NCBI GenBank assembly: GCA_023055425.1
Contig: JALGPY010000003.1
Location: forward strand, 67,750,991-67,814,990
Direction: 5' to 3'
DNA length: 64,000 bases
Source of the DNA: Linanthus parryae
Lineage: Eukaryota > Streptophyta > Magnoliopsida > Ericales > Polemoniaceae
The notes under the pieces were generated by a model, which saw only the letters and a program-made list of their open reading frames with translations, ran no database searches and had not been told where the DNA came from. Made by a program: the position numbers and the translations under genes. This document shows, one piece after another, positions 35,263 through 45,176 of the stretch; within the stretch, counting starts at the first letter, position 1; every line of letters begins with the position of its first letter.

Positions 35263-35662
35263 CAGCTGCGGAGCCAGAGATAGAATTTTGGTGTAGGGGG
35301 CCACATTTTTTTTAAAGGAGAGGTTATAGATTTTTAATAAATTAAAATTATGTTATTGAAATAAATATTATGTCTTTTTGTGTATTTATAAAAAAATAAA
35401 GGGGTAATTGTGTATATTAAATAGGTGGTGCTTTTTTGTCAGAAAAACATGCTCATGACAAGAAGCGAACCTGAAAAAAACATGCTTCTGATAAGAGTCG
35501 AACCTGGGGACCTAGGTTTTGCTAACCAAAGTCCTAACCACTGGAAAGAAGTACCAAATGTGTTATGAATGGGGGGACACACACACATGTAAATATAGGG
35601 GTACCATAGTGTTTCCGGAACAACACCCCCCCCACGCACACCTCTTCATGGCTCCGCCCCTG
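35263..35662. mobile_element. hAT-type MITE with 8-bp target duplication
   Basis: 400 bp. The left end is CAGCTGCGGAGCCA and the right end TGGCTCCGCCCCTG; the inverted repeat follows the CAGGGGCGGAGCCA pattern known from plant hAT elements. It is flanked by perfect 8-bp direct repeats TTAACATA (35255-35262 and 35663-35670), the duplication size of hAT transposition. No transposase is present, so it is non-autonomous. The interior is AT-rich on the left and holds a tRNA-like piece (35495-35543, - strand). It splits the LINE. Confidence 0.92.
35495..35543 (-). other. tRNA-derived A-box/B-box relic inside the MITE
   Basis: On the - strand the sequence runs TGGTTAGGACTTTGGTTAGC (35540-35521, like a tRNA D-arm and A box) to GGTTCGACTC (35504-35495, like a T-arm B box, consensus GGTTCGANNCC). 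The distance is too short for a whole tRNA and the arms do not fold well. A second worn B-box-like copy lies at 35462-35472. Confidence 0.5.
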
Positions 35663-36162
35663 TTAACATATATATAAATGATTTTATCCTTATTTAAGGA
35701 CATAAAGGGAATATTTAAAGGCACGATGCACTTTTTTGAGGATTTTCTTGGTTTTGTTTGCCTTGGTTGCAGAAATAAGAGATTGAATCATGGTTTTTTG
35801 AAGGCTTTCCTTTGTAATTGGCTTTGTTTAGTTACCAAAAATGGTAAAGTTAGGGCACTGGGAGATGTTCGATGTTTTAAGGGTAGAGCAACTTGTAACT
35901 CCTCACTAGTCATGATGTGAGTGAAACTAAACTGAACTACATTGTCAGTTTCAAGAATGGTGAACTTGTTGGCATTTCTAACTGAAATTTCAACAATCCT
36001 GCTTTGAGTTTGAACTGGAGCAGTTGTGGTTGGAATCTTACAGCCCATAATCCCCCTCTTTTTCACCATATAAGCTATAACTTTTGAATAAGTCATCATT
36101 AGCTTATTCGAGAGAATTTCCGATTTGAAGTACTCGCTAGTTGATCATAGATATTCTTTCCT
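35663..36162 (-). pseudogene. LINE ORF1 tail region
   Basis: A 103-codon piece (36099-35788) reads VQTQSRIVEISVRNANKFTI, consistent with the linker after the zinc knuckle of plant LINE ORF1. No domain is complete. It is continuous with the ORF1 remnant above it. Confidence 0.4.
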
Positions 36163-37010
36163 TTAGCGATTTTGTTTTTGCCATCTTTGTTTTGGACGGA
36201 GATGGTGGTTTAGAAAGTTGCAGTTGAGAGGTAGAATCGTTTTAAGGAAATGAAGCTTGTACGTGGTGGTTTGAACAAAAATAGGGTTCGAAATATGACG
36301 TATATTGGCTAACAAAGGGAAATTTAGAGCAAGATGACCTATGGAATTGCATGAAGAGCACAATTTTGGAATGTTTTCATAGACACGAGCTTGTATATGA
36401 TGGTCTTTCTTGACATAAGTGATAGGTTTAGAAATATCAAGCTGCACAGAAAGTCTAGCGAACTTTGTTCCCAAACTTTTTTCAGTGAATTTGTCGAGCT
36501 TTATCAACTTTTCTATGCCTTTTCCTATCTTCTTGATTGGTCCACATAAAATAAATCGGGTGGAAGACTGGGTGGCCCAATCTAGGGGTCAAGGTGGGTG
36601 ATTTGACCGATGATTATATCAAAACTATCTTTCCACATTTGTGCCCCTAGAAAGTGACAATCGATATAACCAAGGTCTGCCAACAACAACATTCTGAAAT
36701 ATATGCTTGATTAAACTTCACAAGAAATAAACGATTTTGCGCGTCACTTCCAAGGATTTGGCCTTCTGGCTTTAAAATTTCTTTTATGTGAAGAGGAAAT
36801 CATGGTTGATAGTCTTCCTTGATGATTAGAGTAGACTTCAGCATTGCCCTAGCCCTGACTTTGTCATCCTTTGATAGTAGTACATGGAAAACACCTCTAT
36901 AATCTTTCAAGCGATCATCTCGAAGGTTTTTTCTTATATCTTCAAGATTCCAAGGAGCAGTTATGTTGCTAGCTTCAGAACTAATGTTGGTCCGATACCT
37001 CAAAATATGT
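36163..37010 (-). pseudogene. LINE ORF1 (DUF4283 and CCHC knuckle) remnant
   Basis: Two pieces. 37003-36800 (67 codons) with FHVLLSKDDKVRARAM fits the DUF4283 nucleic-acid-binding part. 36507-36163 (114 codons) has LGTKFARLSVQLDISKPI and CSSCNSIGHLALN, the region before a zinc knuckle and the knuckle itself, in which the fourth ligand, Cys, is lost. This combination is typical of ORF1 of plant L1 LINEs, an RNA-binding protein of the retrotransposition complex. Stops and shifts separate the pieces. Confidence 0.7.
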
Positions 37011-37529
37011 GCTGATTCGTGCTCCCGACATCATTTCCTTTGTTGGACAACTCTCTAATGGGCTCCTTGCTCTGTCATGTCAAACAATGTAAGCTTAGAC
37101 ATGCAACACCCTTTCGTTGGGAACATGCTCCCTTGTTTGAAGTTTAATCATTTCATGAAAAGACCTCCAATATTTCAGGATCAAGGGCTATGGGGTTCCC
37201 TCGGTTGGCGGCTTGGTACTTCGAATATACCCATGCGTTGCTTACTTTGCACCTCTTTCTGTTAGACACTTCTACTCTGTCGAGTTAATCCATTCTATTT
37301 TGACTTGCTACTACTTCATTATTGTGCTTGAGAGTTTCTGATGTGATTTCTGGTCTTTAGCTTGGATTAGTTGCCAAACAAAGTATGAAAAAAATGGAGG
37401 GGGAAGGAGTACATAAAAAACCTCTCACTAGAATCACATGACAAACTTCAATTGTTACTTATCTTGATATTTCCAGAACATAACAGTCGGACAAAAAATT
37501 ATGTGTGGATTTATTCAACAACTTTGTGT
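37011..37529. other. non-coding, unassigned
   Basis: No domain or repeat partner was recognised. It could include the LINE 5' UTR. Confidence 0.4.
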
Positions 37530-38190
37530 AAGAATCTATGGGGTTCCACCACAAAACCAATTGGCAATGAGGGGAGTAGCCCATGAAACTTATTAATTCT
37601 TTTTTGTTCTTCTTGAACGTCCGATGTGGGACTTATCATCACGAACCCTCATGTTAGGCCTTCTTTGGCCTACATGTGGATCTTTTTGTCTGCCGGTGGC
37701 GGTGAGCACGTGGATTATTAAACCATTCACGTGTGTGAGCCATGCTCTGATGACATGTAAGAACTCATGGGGTACCACCTCAAAACCAATTGACAGTGAT
37801 GGGAGTAGCCCATGATACTAATTAATTATTTGTCTTCATCTTGAATGTCCGATGTGGGACTTCTCAACCATGTAAAGAATACATGTGGTTCCACTCGAAA
37901 CTAATTGGCAATAAGGGGAGTAGCCCATGAAAAATTAATTCATTTTATTCTTCTTGAACACCCGATGTTAGACTTCTCAACACGGCCCCTAACATGTGAC
38001 ATTCATTGGCCTACACGTGGATCATTTTATCTGCGGGTGAGGTGAGCACATGGGTTGTTAGACCATTATTACCATGACAAGAATCCTTGGATTCCACCTA
38101 AACACAATTGACAATGAGGGGAGTTTCCCATAACACTTTTTAATTATGTTTATTCTTCTTGAACGTCCGATGTGGGATTTCTCAACACGT
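37530..38190. repeat. array of about 115-bp repeats with snRNA-USE-like motifs
   Basis: Four copies of a unit starting AAGAATC..ATGGGGTTCCACC and ending CCGATGTGGGACTTCTCAAC: 37530-37645, 37759-37870, 37875-37990, 38079-38190. A second unit (GGCCTACATGTGGATC... to GTGAGCACGTGG...) follows copies 1 and 3. On the - strand the unit end reads AGTCCCACATCGG, which matches the plant snRNA gene upstream element RTCCCACATCG. The motif is intact in copies 1 and 2, one base off in copy 4 and damaged in copy 3 (37962-37973). No snRNA sequence was recognised. Confidence 0.8.
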
Positions 38191-38221
38191 GGTCTTCTAA
38201 AACGTAATTTTTCTTTATAAT

Positions 38222-38669
38222 TGTTATGTTTTGGTGATTCAAGCCTAGCTAATTGTTGAATGAAATGGTGAAGAAATTGGCGTAGCAATGAAGAAGAACT
38301 AAGACGCAAGAGTTGGGTACTGCAGGGTCTTCGTACGAAGACAATTCGTCTTCGTATGAAGGTCTTCGTGCGGAGACAATTTGTCTTCGTGCGAAGACAT
38401 CGGGTATGGGCGGTTTCGGTTGTTTCCTTGTTCGATTTTGGAATCTTTGTTCGTTTCTTCGGGCACAAGTCAGTATCTTAGGACTATATAATGACCTAGG
38501 GTCGAGACATATTGAGTGTGGTTGCTTCTCATCGATAAAATTTGATTGTTTTGTCCGTGGACGTAGCTAGCCTAAAAACTAATGAACCACGTTAATTCTC
38601 GTGTTGTTTTCTTCTTCGTGTTCATCTTCCCTTCGCTCCTTTTGGTGCTTCTGCTGTCGTTTTCTAACA
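38222..38669 (+). repeat. copia solo LTR (short LTR family)
   Basis: Starts TGTTATGTTT and ends TTTTCTAACA, about 448 bp. A TATA-like CTATATAATG lies at about 38484. The last 150 bp hold CCGTGGACGTAGC and GAACCACGTTAATTCTCGTG, the same R/U5 pattern as in the LTR at 43910-44277 (CCGTGGAAGTAG and GAACCACGTAAAATCTTGTG). No internal region and no matching 5-bp duplication were found, so the ends are tentative. Confidence 0.6.
38326..38399. repeat. palindrome cluster GTCTTCGTACGAAGAC
   Basis: Two tandem units of about 37 bp, each a hairpin pair: a perfect 16-bp palindrome GTCTTCGTACGAAGAC at about 38328, then AATTCGTCTTCGTATGAAG, then GTCTTCGTGCGGAGAC and TTGTCTTCGTGCGAAGAC. All lie upstream of the TATA-like box in the solo LTR. 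Confidence 0.8.
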
Positions 38670-38683
38670 CTTATTTATGACAG

Positions 38684-39500
38684 GAAAGAATTTCCAGTTA
38701 CCATTTGGAATATTGTACATGGAAACTCTGAAAGAAGGTGGTGTGACTTCCTTCTCAATCTCTGACGAGCCTGTTATGTCCAATCAGTCTCCGAAGGAAC
38801 CTTTGAACCAACCATCATCTGGTGGCTTAAAGACTGAAACTCATGAGCTTGTTGCGTCCAAAGAAATGAGGAAGGATATAGTTATTTACCCGAGCGACAT
38901 TCTTCAATCAGAAGATTACACCCTGGTGACTCAACACCTTCCTGTGCTTCGACTATTTATATATTACAAAGACTATAAAATGGAGTGTGACCCGAACACC
39001 CAGAAAATATTCTTCACTCAAGTGGGGGACAAAGATAAGGCACTATTGTTCAATGAAGCGTCCATGCAACTATATGGCAAGCCAGCTTATCAGTTGTCAG
39101 ACATGACCCTCAACATCTTTGAAGCTTGTGATACGGGTCTGGATGATAGTAAAGATGTTCTAATTCGCAGGTTTGACACCCTTATTCCAATATGTTGATA
39201 CCTCGTGATTTTGCAAATATATTGAATAAAATTTTATTGTTTTTTTTTGGCAGGGGTGGGCAAGTTTTAGGGAACTATGCTTGTCTCATGGTGACGATTC
39301 TGGCTAGAGAAATTACAAGGGTCCTAAACGGTTCGTGTTTCTACCAGAAGTTGAAGAATGGGAAGAAAGAAGAGGATGATGAAAAAGAACAAATAATTGA
39401 GATTGAAGATTTGGACATTTCTGAAAGAAACTCAACCAAGGCTTATAAAATTTGCAGAGAGAAGGAACATGATGCAAAGAACGAGAAGGCACAAAAATGA
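38684..39500 (+). pseudogene. two-exon gene fragment, possibly RPA1-like OB-fold protein
   Basis: Exon one 38684-39170 follows a 3' splice site (TTATTTATGACAG). Exon two 39254-39500 follows TTTTTTTTGGCAG. The intron 39171-39253 has GT-AG ends, and joining the exons keeps the frame to the stop at 39498. The product has NFQLPFGILYMETLKEGGVT, then DKDKALLFNEASMQLYGKPA (residues about 120-145), which recalls the C-terminal OB fold of replication protein A 70-kDa proteins and their plant relatives. It ends in an acidic and Lys-rich tail (KKEEDDEKEQIIEIEDLD). Upstream exons are missing: the copia solo LTR ends 14 bp before the first splice acceptor. It may be a fragment of a duplicated or transposon-carried gene. 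The OB-fold call is weak. Confidence 0.5.
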
Positions 39501-40429
39501 CCTCAAAAGGTTCCTCATTTCCATTTCATAAGGGTTTATATAAAGCGATACCAACGGTCTCATTCTAGACCGTTGGATTGAGACTTAAGTGAGCATTACA
39601 TAATGATGCTTAAAATATCGAAAATTCTGCTACAAATGTTTGAAGTTATGTCATTTCAGTATTGAGAGTTTGACCGTGACTTTTTTTTTGATGAGATTTG
39701 ACTTGGACTTTCACAATGTTCGTGTTCTGCTAGTTCTATAATTACTTCTACCGACGCTTCTGGTGTAACAATGTTCTGTTTATGTTGGAAAGAATAGTTG
39801 CTTAATTGCCTGGTGTAAGCAATGTACATTAATTGCTTAATGCACTACTCTTGAGCATCGTCGGTTACTCTCTTGGAACAATGAACATTGAGAGGTTTTA
39901 GTATAGACAGAGAACCAAAAAATATTAGAACGAAAATCGTGCTTCAGTATTATATACGAGTGTGATAAGAATTTCGGGAATCTTCAAGTTGAAATGTTTT
40001 CGCAAATTCAAATTGTTGAAACTGTAAGATTTTAGGGTAACACACATGTCTATCTTTCTAAAAATGCATGTTGGCAACAAGCCACATGTACAGCATAAAA
40101 ACTGATCAAAAAGGTTGTTCTGTAGCGAAAATGTAGATGGTTAAAAGGAGAAACATGAAAGAATTTATAATTTGCGCCATCCGTTATTAATGTAACATAG
40201 TTACAGATCAACTCAAATATAAACCCTACAATTCTAAAAAAAGGTATGAATCTTACGCATCCGTTATTAAATGTAACATAGTTACAGAAACTCACACTGA
40301 TCTTTAATGTGATATTACAACAACACCTCAATCTGTTTTATATTTGCTTGTGTTGTTACAACAAAAGCACCCACACACATAAATAAGGAACGATTTGACA
40401 TCCTTTAATTAGCAGCAGAGAAGATTCTT
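39501..40429. other. intergenic, no gene seen
   Basis: AT-rich. It contains a 29-bp direct repeat (40179-40207 and 40259-40288, ATCCGTTATTAA.TGTAACATAG). No domain was recognised. Confidence 0.5.
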
Positions 40430-41546
40430 TCATTCTTGTTTTGTGATTGGCTTGTATGTCCTTCCTATGTCATTGTTTCTTTTTCCTGCAGATTAAAACA
40501 TGAATGAGAATCAACACAAAATCCAAATGCTTTCAAAAACATCAAATATATGAGACATGGGTCTAAGGTGCTTTCAGAGAAACGATAGTCTTTTGTTCAG
40601 ATATCTATGGACTGTTGTACTATTTTTAAATGTCGTGATATTTTATATGTCACGTGGTGCAACATGTTGTCACAAAAAACCTTGCCAACAATAGGGAATC
40701 GAACAAACAATATGTCCAACTTATAGTTGGTAGATGTCCTATTCACTTTCCAAACACGTGTATCAATAGTCTACTATCCTATTTTGATAACAACTGGATC
40801 ATAGTGTTCCTTTTTATAGTTTCAAAATAGAAATACATATTCACGCGTAAAAGTTATTTGCAAAAGAAGACCTCAGAAAAGAAAGAGGAAAGGAAAATAA
40901 AATGTGTTAATAGCACTGTCATGCAAAGGCAGCGACTACCAAGTATATCATCTAATGTTATGATGAAATTGTGAGTGATATTTAGTGTCTTCTTTTCCGA
41001 ATGTATCAAAAAAATCGTTAAGTGCATATTTGGAACGCTGTTTTTAAATTGATTTAATTAGTAAAACCAAATGTTCCTTATTTTTCTGCCTACTTTAAGC
41101 ATTTATTAATCCAAAACAGGCTCTAAGAAAAAGGAACGATACTTACTTGGCTTATATTGCCTCCTATTTTTTACAATGTACGGTATAAAAACGCCGGTCC
41201 CCGCAACATTACCCCACAAGTTGGTGATCCAGGGAGGTGCGGCATTAAATTTTTCTGTCTCCATCCAACCATAATAGCTCCTTATTGGAGCCACCACAGC
41301 TGAGGAAGTTGAGCCAATGAGATTTTGTCTATTACCTCTACATGAAGCCTGTCGTGTAAGAGGAGGAAAACCTCTACTACTATCATCATCATCTTCTGCG
41401 GTGAGGATCAAAACTTGCTGCCTGAGTTCCGCAAAAAATGCATCATCGTCGTACCCGTTCTCGCCATGGAGTTCAAGACCTTGCTCCGTTTTTGCGAAAT
41501 CCATTGTCGAGCTTTGGGTTGGAAAATGTTTGGCATCACAAGCCAT
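40430..41546 (-). CDS. small plant-specific hypothetical protein, two exons
   Basis: Exon one 41546-41147, intron with GTAAGT donor (41146) and CTGCAG acceptor (40486), exon two 40485-40430 with the stop. The splice joins in phase and gives about 151 residues. The N-terminal half is acidic, with YDDDAFFAELRQQVLILTAE (residues about 33-52). The C-terminal half has YYGWMETEKFNAAPPWITN and GTGVFIPYIVKNRR, then a short basic tail. The DAFFAELRQQV and GTGVFIP blocks resemble a family of small plant proteins of unknown function (from memory; unverified). There is no transposon domain, no stop and no shift, in contrast to its neighbours. An alternative start is Met15 (MDFAKTEQ). Nuclear or cytoplasmic location cannot be told. 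This is the best candidate for a working host gene here. Confidence 0.72.
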
Positions 41547-41861
41547 CTTTATTTCGTTTGGGAATTCAAAAATTTATATTGAGTTATTTTTTGATTTGGG
41601 GTCAATGTTTTTGGACCCATTGAAACAATTCAAGGGAGAGGTCTCCAAATGGATGGATTCAAATCCAGAGAATATTTTAAACTGTGCAGGTCTTTTATAC
41701 GTTACCGCAGGAGGCTTGCGTATTTATTTCACATTTATTTCTAGCTTCTATATTGGTTTATATTTCGCATTTATTTACATCATAAGTTACCAGGACACTG
41801 TATAATTGTTAATGGAAAAAATTATGAAAAGGTAATATTAAACAATGTTAATTTAGCAAAT
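41547..41861. other. upstream region of the hypothetical gene
   Basis: Probably holds the promoter and 5' UTR of the - strand gene (inference). The + strand ORF 41317-41805 overlapping it is a shadow of the gene with no domain. No clear TATA box could be assigned. Confidence 0.4.
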
Positions 41862-41863
41862 GA

Positions 41864-41932
41864 GTGTTAGCTCAGTGGTAGAGCGTTAATTTGAAACTCC
41901 TGCATGAGATTCCGTGTTCGAACCCCGGCTAA
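41864..41932 (+). pseudogene. tRNA-like relic
   Basis: TAGCTCAGTGGTAGAGCG (41871-41888) is a full A-box and D-arm, and TGTTCGAACCCCG (41916-41928) a full B-box and T-arm. The two arms are near normal spacing. The anticodon stem does not pair and the acceptor ends (TGAGTGT against CTAAATG) do not match. It may be a dead tRNA gene or the head of a tRNA-derived SINE. No body or tail was seen to support a SINE. Confidence 0.55.
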
Positions 41933-41939
41933 ATGATAT

Positions 41940-42499
41940 AATTCTAAGAAAAACAAGTTTAATTTAGCTCTCTTTATGTAGAAAGTGCGAGTTATTGACA
42001 TGTTCAACGATTGCCATGACTTGTCATATAAAATTCAAATTCCAATTTCTCAACTTGTACCGAACATCTTAGATAAAAGATTTACATTTTGTCACAGACT
42101 ATACCTTGATCCACCGAGTTTCAAAGATGTTTTGTTCAAGTTCATGACGCTTGAATCCGTGACAATTTTGGAGTCAACGTGGATAGTCAATAGCAGAGCA
42201 CCCATCCAACAATTGGCAGCTCCATCGTAATCTTCATTTTTGTTTTTTCATTTTCTTTTTCTTCATTAAATAATTAGATATTTAGGTATAGCCAAATACC
42301 AGTCTACCACTGAAAGGGATATAACCCTTAATTGCACGAAGAGGCATCTACTTGGACTGATTCGCCAACTTTTTCTTTCTTCATAGAAGTCATATTTTAT
42401 TTTATTTTATTTTGAGAAGTAATAGAAGTCATATTTTAGTTCTTGATATCTTTGAAAGATTCGTCTTTGATTTGTGTTTGGAGTAGCTCGTAAAACTAG
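41940..42499. other. intergenic, no gene seen
   Basis: AT-rich, with a short (ATTTT)n run near 42392-42413 flanked by two copies of ATAGAAGTCATATTTTA. The 81-codon ORF at 41985-42230 shows no domain. Confidence 0.45.
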
Positions 42500-42748
42500 G
42501 AAACATATATGGGTTTTGATCCAGCCCTCGACTTCCTGTTCACGGTGTCTGCGGTTCGTTTCTAAATCACGGTTGAATTTGAGACTCTTCGTTTTTGAGC
42601 AACGGTTAGAATTTGAGACTAGGAGAAAGAACTGAGAAAATGAATTACACAGCTCGATTACAACGGAGTCAATTCAACATTTATATAGCTTGGATCACAC
42701 TATGTGCGTGATTCCATCACCGAACCAAGTCCGTAACGAACTCTAACA
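42500..42748 (-). repeat. partial 3' LTR of a - strand copia fragment
   Basis: On the - strand it begins TGTTAGAGTTCGTTACGG at 42748, directly downstream of the RNase H remnant. It contains CTATATAAATG (42697-42707 on the + strand as CATTTATATAG). The far end could not be placed; 42500 is a guess. Confidence 0.45.
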
Positions 42749-42799
42749 GCTTTACCAACTTTCGCCATAATTACCATGACAGTCCCTATTACTTAACAA

Positions 42800-43909
42800 A
42801 GCTACCTTTACACTTTGATCCTTTTATGCACGTCAACAGTCTCTATCAAAATAAACTTGGGATCAAGTGCAGCTTGTCTTGTAGATATGTAGATGTTGGA
42901 GTGAGGAACCCTTTTGTAAGAATTTCGGCAATTTGATCCTGACTTGACACTAATTGGATATGCAACAGTGCTCAACTGCTTGATCCATAATAAAGTGATA
43001 ATCATTCTCTATGTGTTTTGTTCTAGGATGGAATACAAGATTCTTTGCTAGGTACAATGTTGATAGAGTACCAATGAAAGAATTTTTATAGAAAGGAGTT
43101 CAATGTTGATAGAGTACCACTTCAGCACAGCTGCAGCTGATGCCATGCTTGTGTATTCAGCCTCAGTGGAACTTCTTGCCACTGTAGACTCCTTTTTGGG
43201 ACTCAAAAGAAATTATTGTCTCCAAAAAAACACAAAGAACCCTAAGGTGGATCTCCCATCAGTTATTGACCTTGTGCAATCTGCATCTTGGAAGGCACTG
43301 ATAGAATTCACAAAAAATTGAATGTTTGACGTGCTAGTTTGAGATATTAGAGTGCATCTACCAAGATTCTAAACCAAGAACAATTTGAAAAGGTTGAATG
43401 TGATGCTGTAAAACTTTGATGGCAACAGTTGTGTCACAAGATTTGTAGTCTTGTAACCAATTTTTCTTAACAAGATCACTTGCATGCTTGGCTTAGCACA
43501 GATGAAACATGTCTTCATAATGTTGTACTTCCAGCCCCCATGAAGTAAGAGGATGCTTAGATTTTGATTGAAACGTTGATTGCATTGTAGAATTGAAAGT
43601 GTGAGTGAGTGCATAACTGTTACAAGTAATTGAAATGGGATCCACATGGAAAAGAATGATAGTGAACGCATTAAAGGTTTTCTGAACGAATAGGGGTGTA
43701 TTTTGATTGTTTTCTTGAAACCCTTAAGCTAGCAAGGACTGAGGAAAATGGGTTAGACCAAACTTTAGGTACATGTTTAAGTCCATACAAAGACTCGTGT
43801 AGTTTGAACACATGAGTACTACAAAACTTGGGAGTTCAACTAAGTACACTCATTCGTCCTAAGGTTCCATGAGAAAGAGTTAGAGACATCCTGTTGAGGT
43901 GCCTTGAAT
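42800..43909 (-). pseudogene. copia RT and RNase H remnant
   Basis: Read on the - strand across frames. The RT part is near 43920-43720 (DVSNSFSHG, then LHESLYGLKH), then GLEVQHYEDMFHLCQA (about 43540), then RNase H with RRSTLGFFVF and ESTVARSSTEAEYTSMAS (about 43250-43150). Its end is RTKHIENDYHFI (about 43020-42990). All are copia motifs in the right order, with many stops. It lacks gag, protease and integrase: the + strand LTR at 43910 cuts it. It is of a different family from elements A-D. Confidence 0.82.
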
Positions 43910-44277
43910 TGTTGAAAGTCAAATGCGGCTATGTGAAACAAATTGAGCCAGTGGTTTTGAATTTTGATCAAAGGCGGCAAAACAAAGATAGTGGCTTAGG
44001 AAACAATTGCGGCGGCTATTGCTTATCTTCAATTGCTTTTTAGGAATAGGTTTGGGCGGTGGTTCACTGCACAAGACTGTGGGTCTCCAGCAGCACTATA
44101 TAAGCAACTTAGTACTTTGTGCTATTCGGTATGCAAAAGTGTAACTGTTCCTCTTAGTGAAATAAATGGTGCTTTTCTGCCGTGGAAGTAGTTAGCGAAT
44201 TTTTCACTAGTGAACCACGTAAAATCTTGTGTTCTTCTTTTATTCGTATATCGTTCGTGAGGTGGTTTGTCATAACA
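43910..44277 (+). repeat. 5' LTR of copia element E (Tork-like)
   Basis: Ends CATAACA at 44277, three bases before the PBS. The start TGTTGAAAGTC at 43910 is chosen because the - strand RT remnant stops there. A TATA box (CTATATAAGC) lies at about 44096. Near the end CCGTGGAAGTAG and GAACCACGTAAAATCTTGTG match the solo LTR at 38222-38669. Confidence 0.65.
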
Positions 44278-44280
44278 AAC

Positions 44281-44292
44281 TGGTATCAGAGT
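44281..44292 (+). promoter_or_regulatory. primer-binding site (element E)
   Basis: TGGTATCAGAGT, 11 of 12 bases of the usual tRNA-iMet complementary site, placed right after the LTR. Confidence 0.88.
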
Positions 44293-44423
44293 GTGGTTGC
44301 CGGAGTTTGAAGATCAAGATCAAGTCGAATCAAAGCTAGTGTTTCACAACTTGGTGAAATCAAAGATAGGGTTTCGGGATCCAGGTGAAGCACGCGACTA
44401 GGGTTCAAGATCCACCATGAACG

Positions 44424-45155
44424 ATGTCCGGATCGATGTTGAATATAGACAGGTTCACATGTGGAAACAACTTCAGTTTGTGGAAGATAAAAACGGAGGC
44501 TTTTCTCAAATCGCACGGCATATGGTCTCCTTTGACTGCAGACAAAGGAGACATGAATGTTGCATCATCAGATTTCATGGCGATGGAGGAGAAGGAACAT
44601 TCAAACATTATGTTGTGCTTATCAGATGATGTGATCATCGAGGTCGCATATCAGAAGCAAGCAGCGAAGCTCTGGCTCAAGTTGGAGAGTATCGACATGA
44701 CAAAGAGTCTCACTAGCAAGTTGATGCTAAAGGAAAGACTCTTCACTTTGTGGATGCTCGAAGGTACGAATCTCAAGGACCATCTTGATCAATTGAATAC
44801 AATTCTTTTATATTTGCGTGTATTGGCGAGAAGGTGGGTGATGAGGATGCCGCACTTTTGTTATTGATCTCGTTACCTCCATCATACGAGAACTCCGTTC
44901 AGTCGTTCATTGTGAACAAGGACGACTTATACCTAGAGGAGGTCAGACAGCGCTCCATGCTAGGGAACTGCACCTTAAGGGTGCAGGCACAGGAACAGAG
45001 GACCACCTTCCGGTTTGTTGGCAACCGGTAGAAGCAAGAAGGGTAAGAAGAACAAGAAGAAGCAGTTCTCCGGTTCTAAGTTACCCAAGGATGTATGTGC
45101 CTTTTGCAAGGAAAATGGGCACTGGAACAGGGATTACCCTAAACAAGGTCAATAG
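44424..45155 (+). pseudogene. copia gag (element E)
   Basis: The frame from ATG 44424 has FTCGNNFSLWKIKTEAFL and KLWLKLESIDMTKSLTSKLM (UBN2 gag). A shift near 44840 moves it to the frame 44834-45031 (LLISLPPSYENSVQSF). Next is a zinc knuckle near 45092 reading CAFCKENGHWNRDYP, where the last Cys of CCHC is Tyr. It is followed closely by the protease. Confidence 0.85.
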
Positions 45156-45176
45156 GTACATAATGGCTCTGCAGCC

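Noticed and set aside
38217..38674. Target duplication around the short solo LTR
   Set aside because: ATAAT and CTTAT do not match, so the boundaries stay tentative.
41317..41805. 162-codon + strand ORF
   Set aside because: It overlaps the spliced - strand gene, has no domain and looks like a shadow frame.
41864..41932. A functional tRNA gene
   Set aside because: The acceptor and anticodon stems do not pair.
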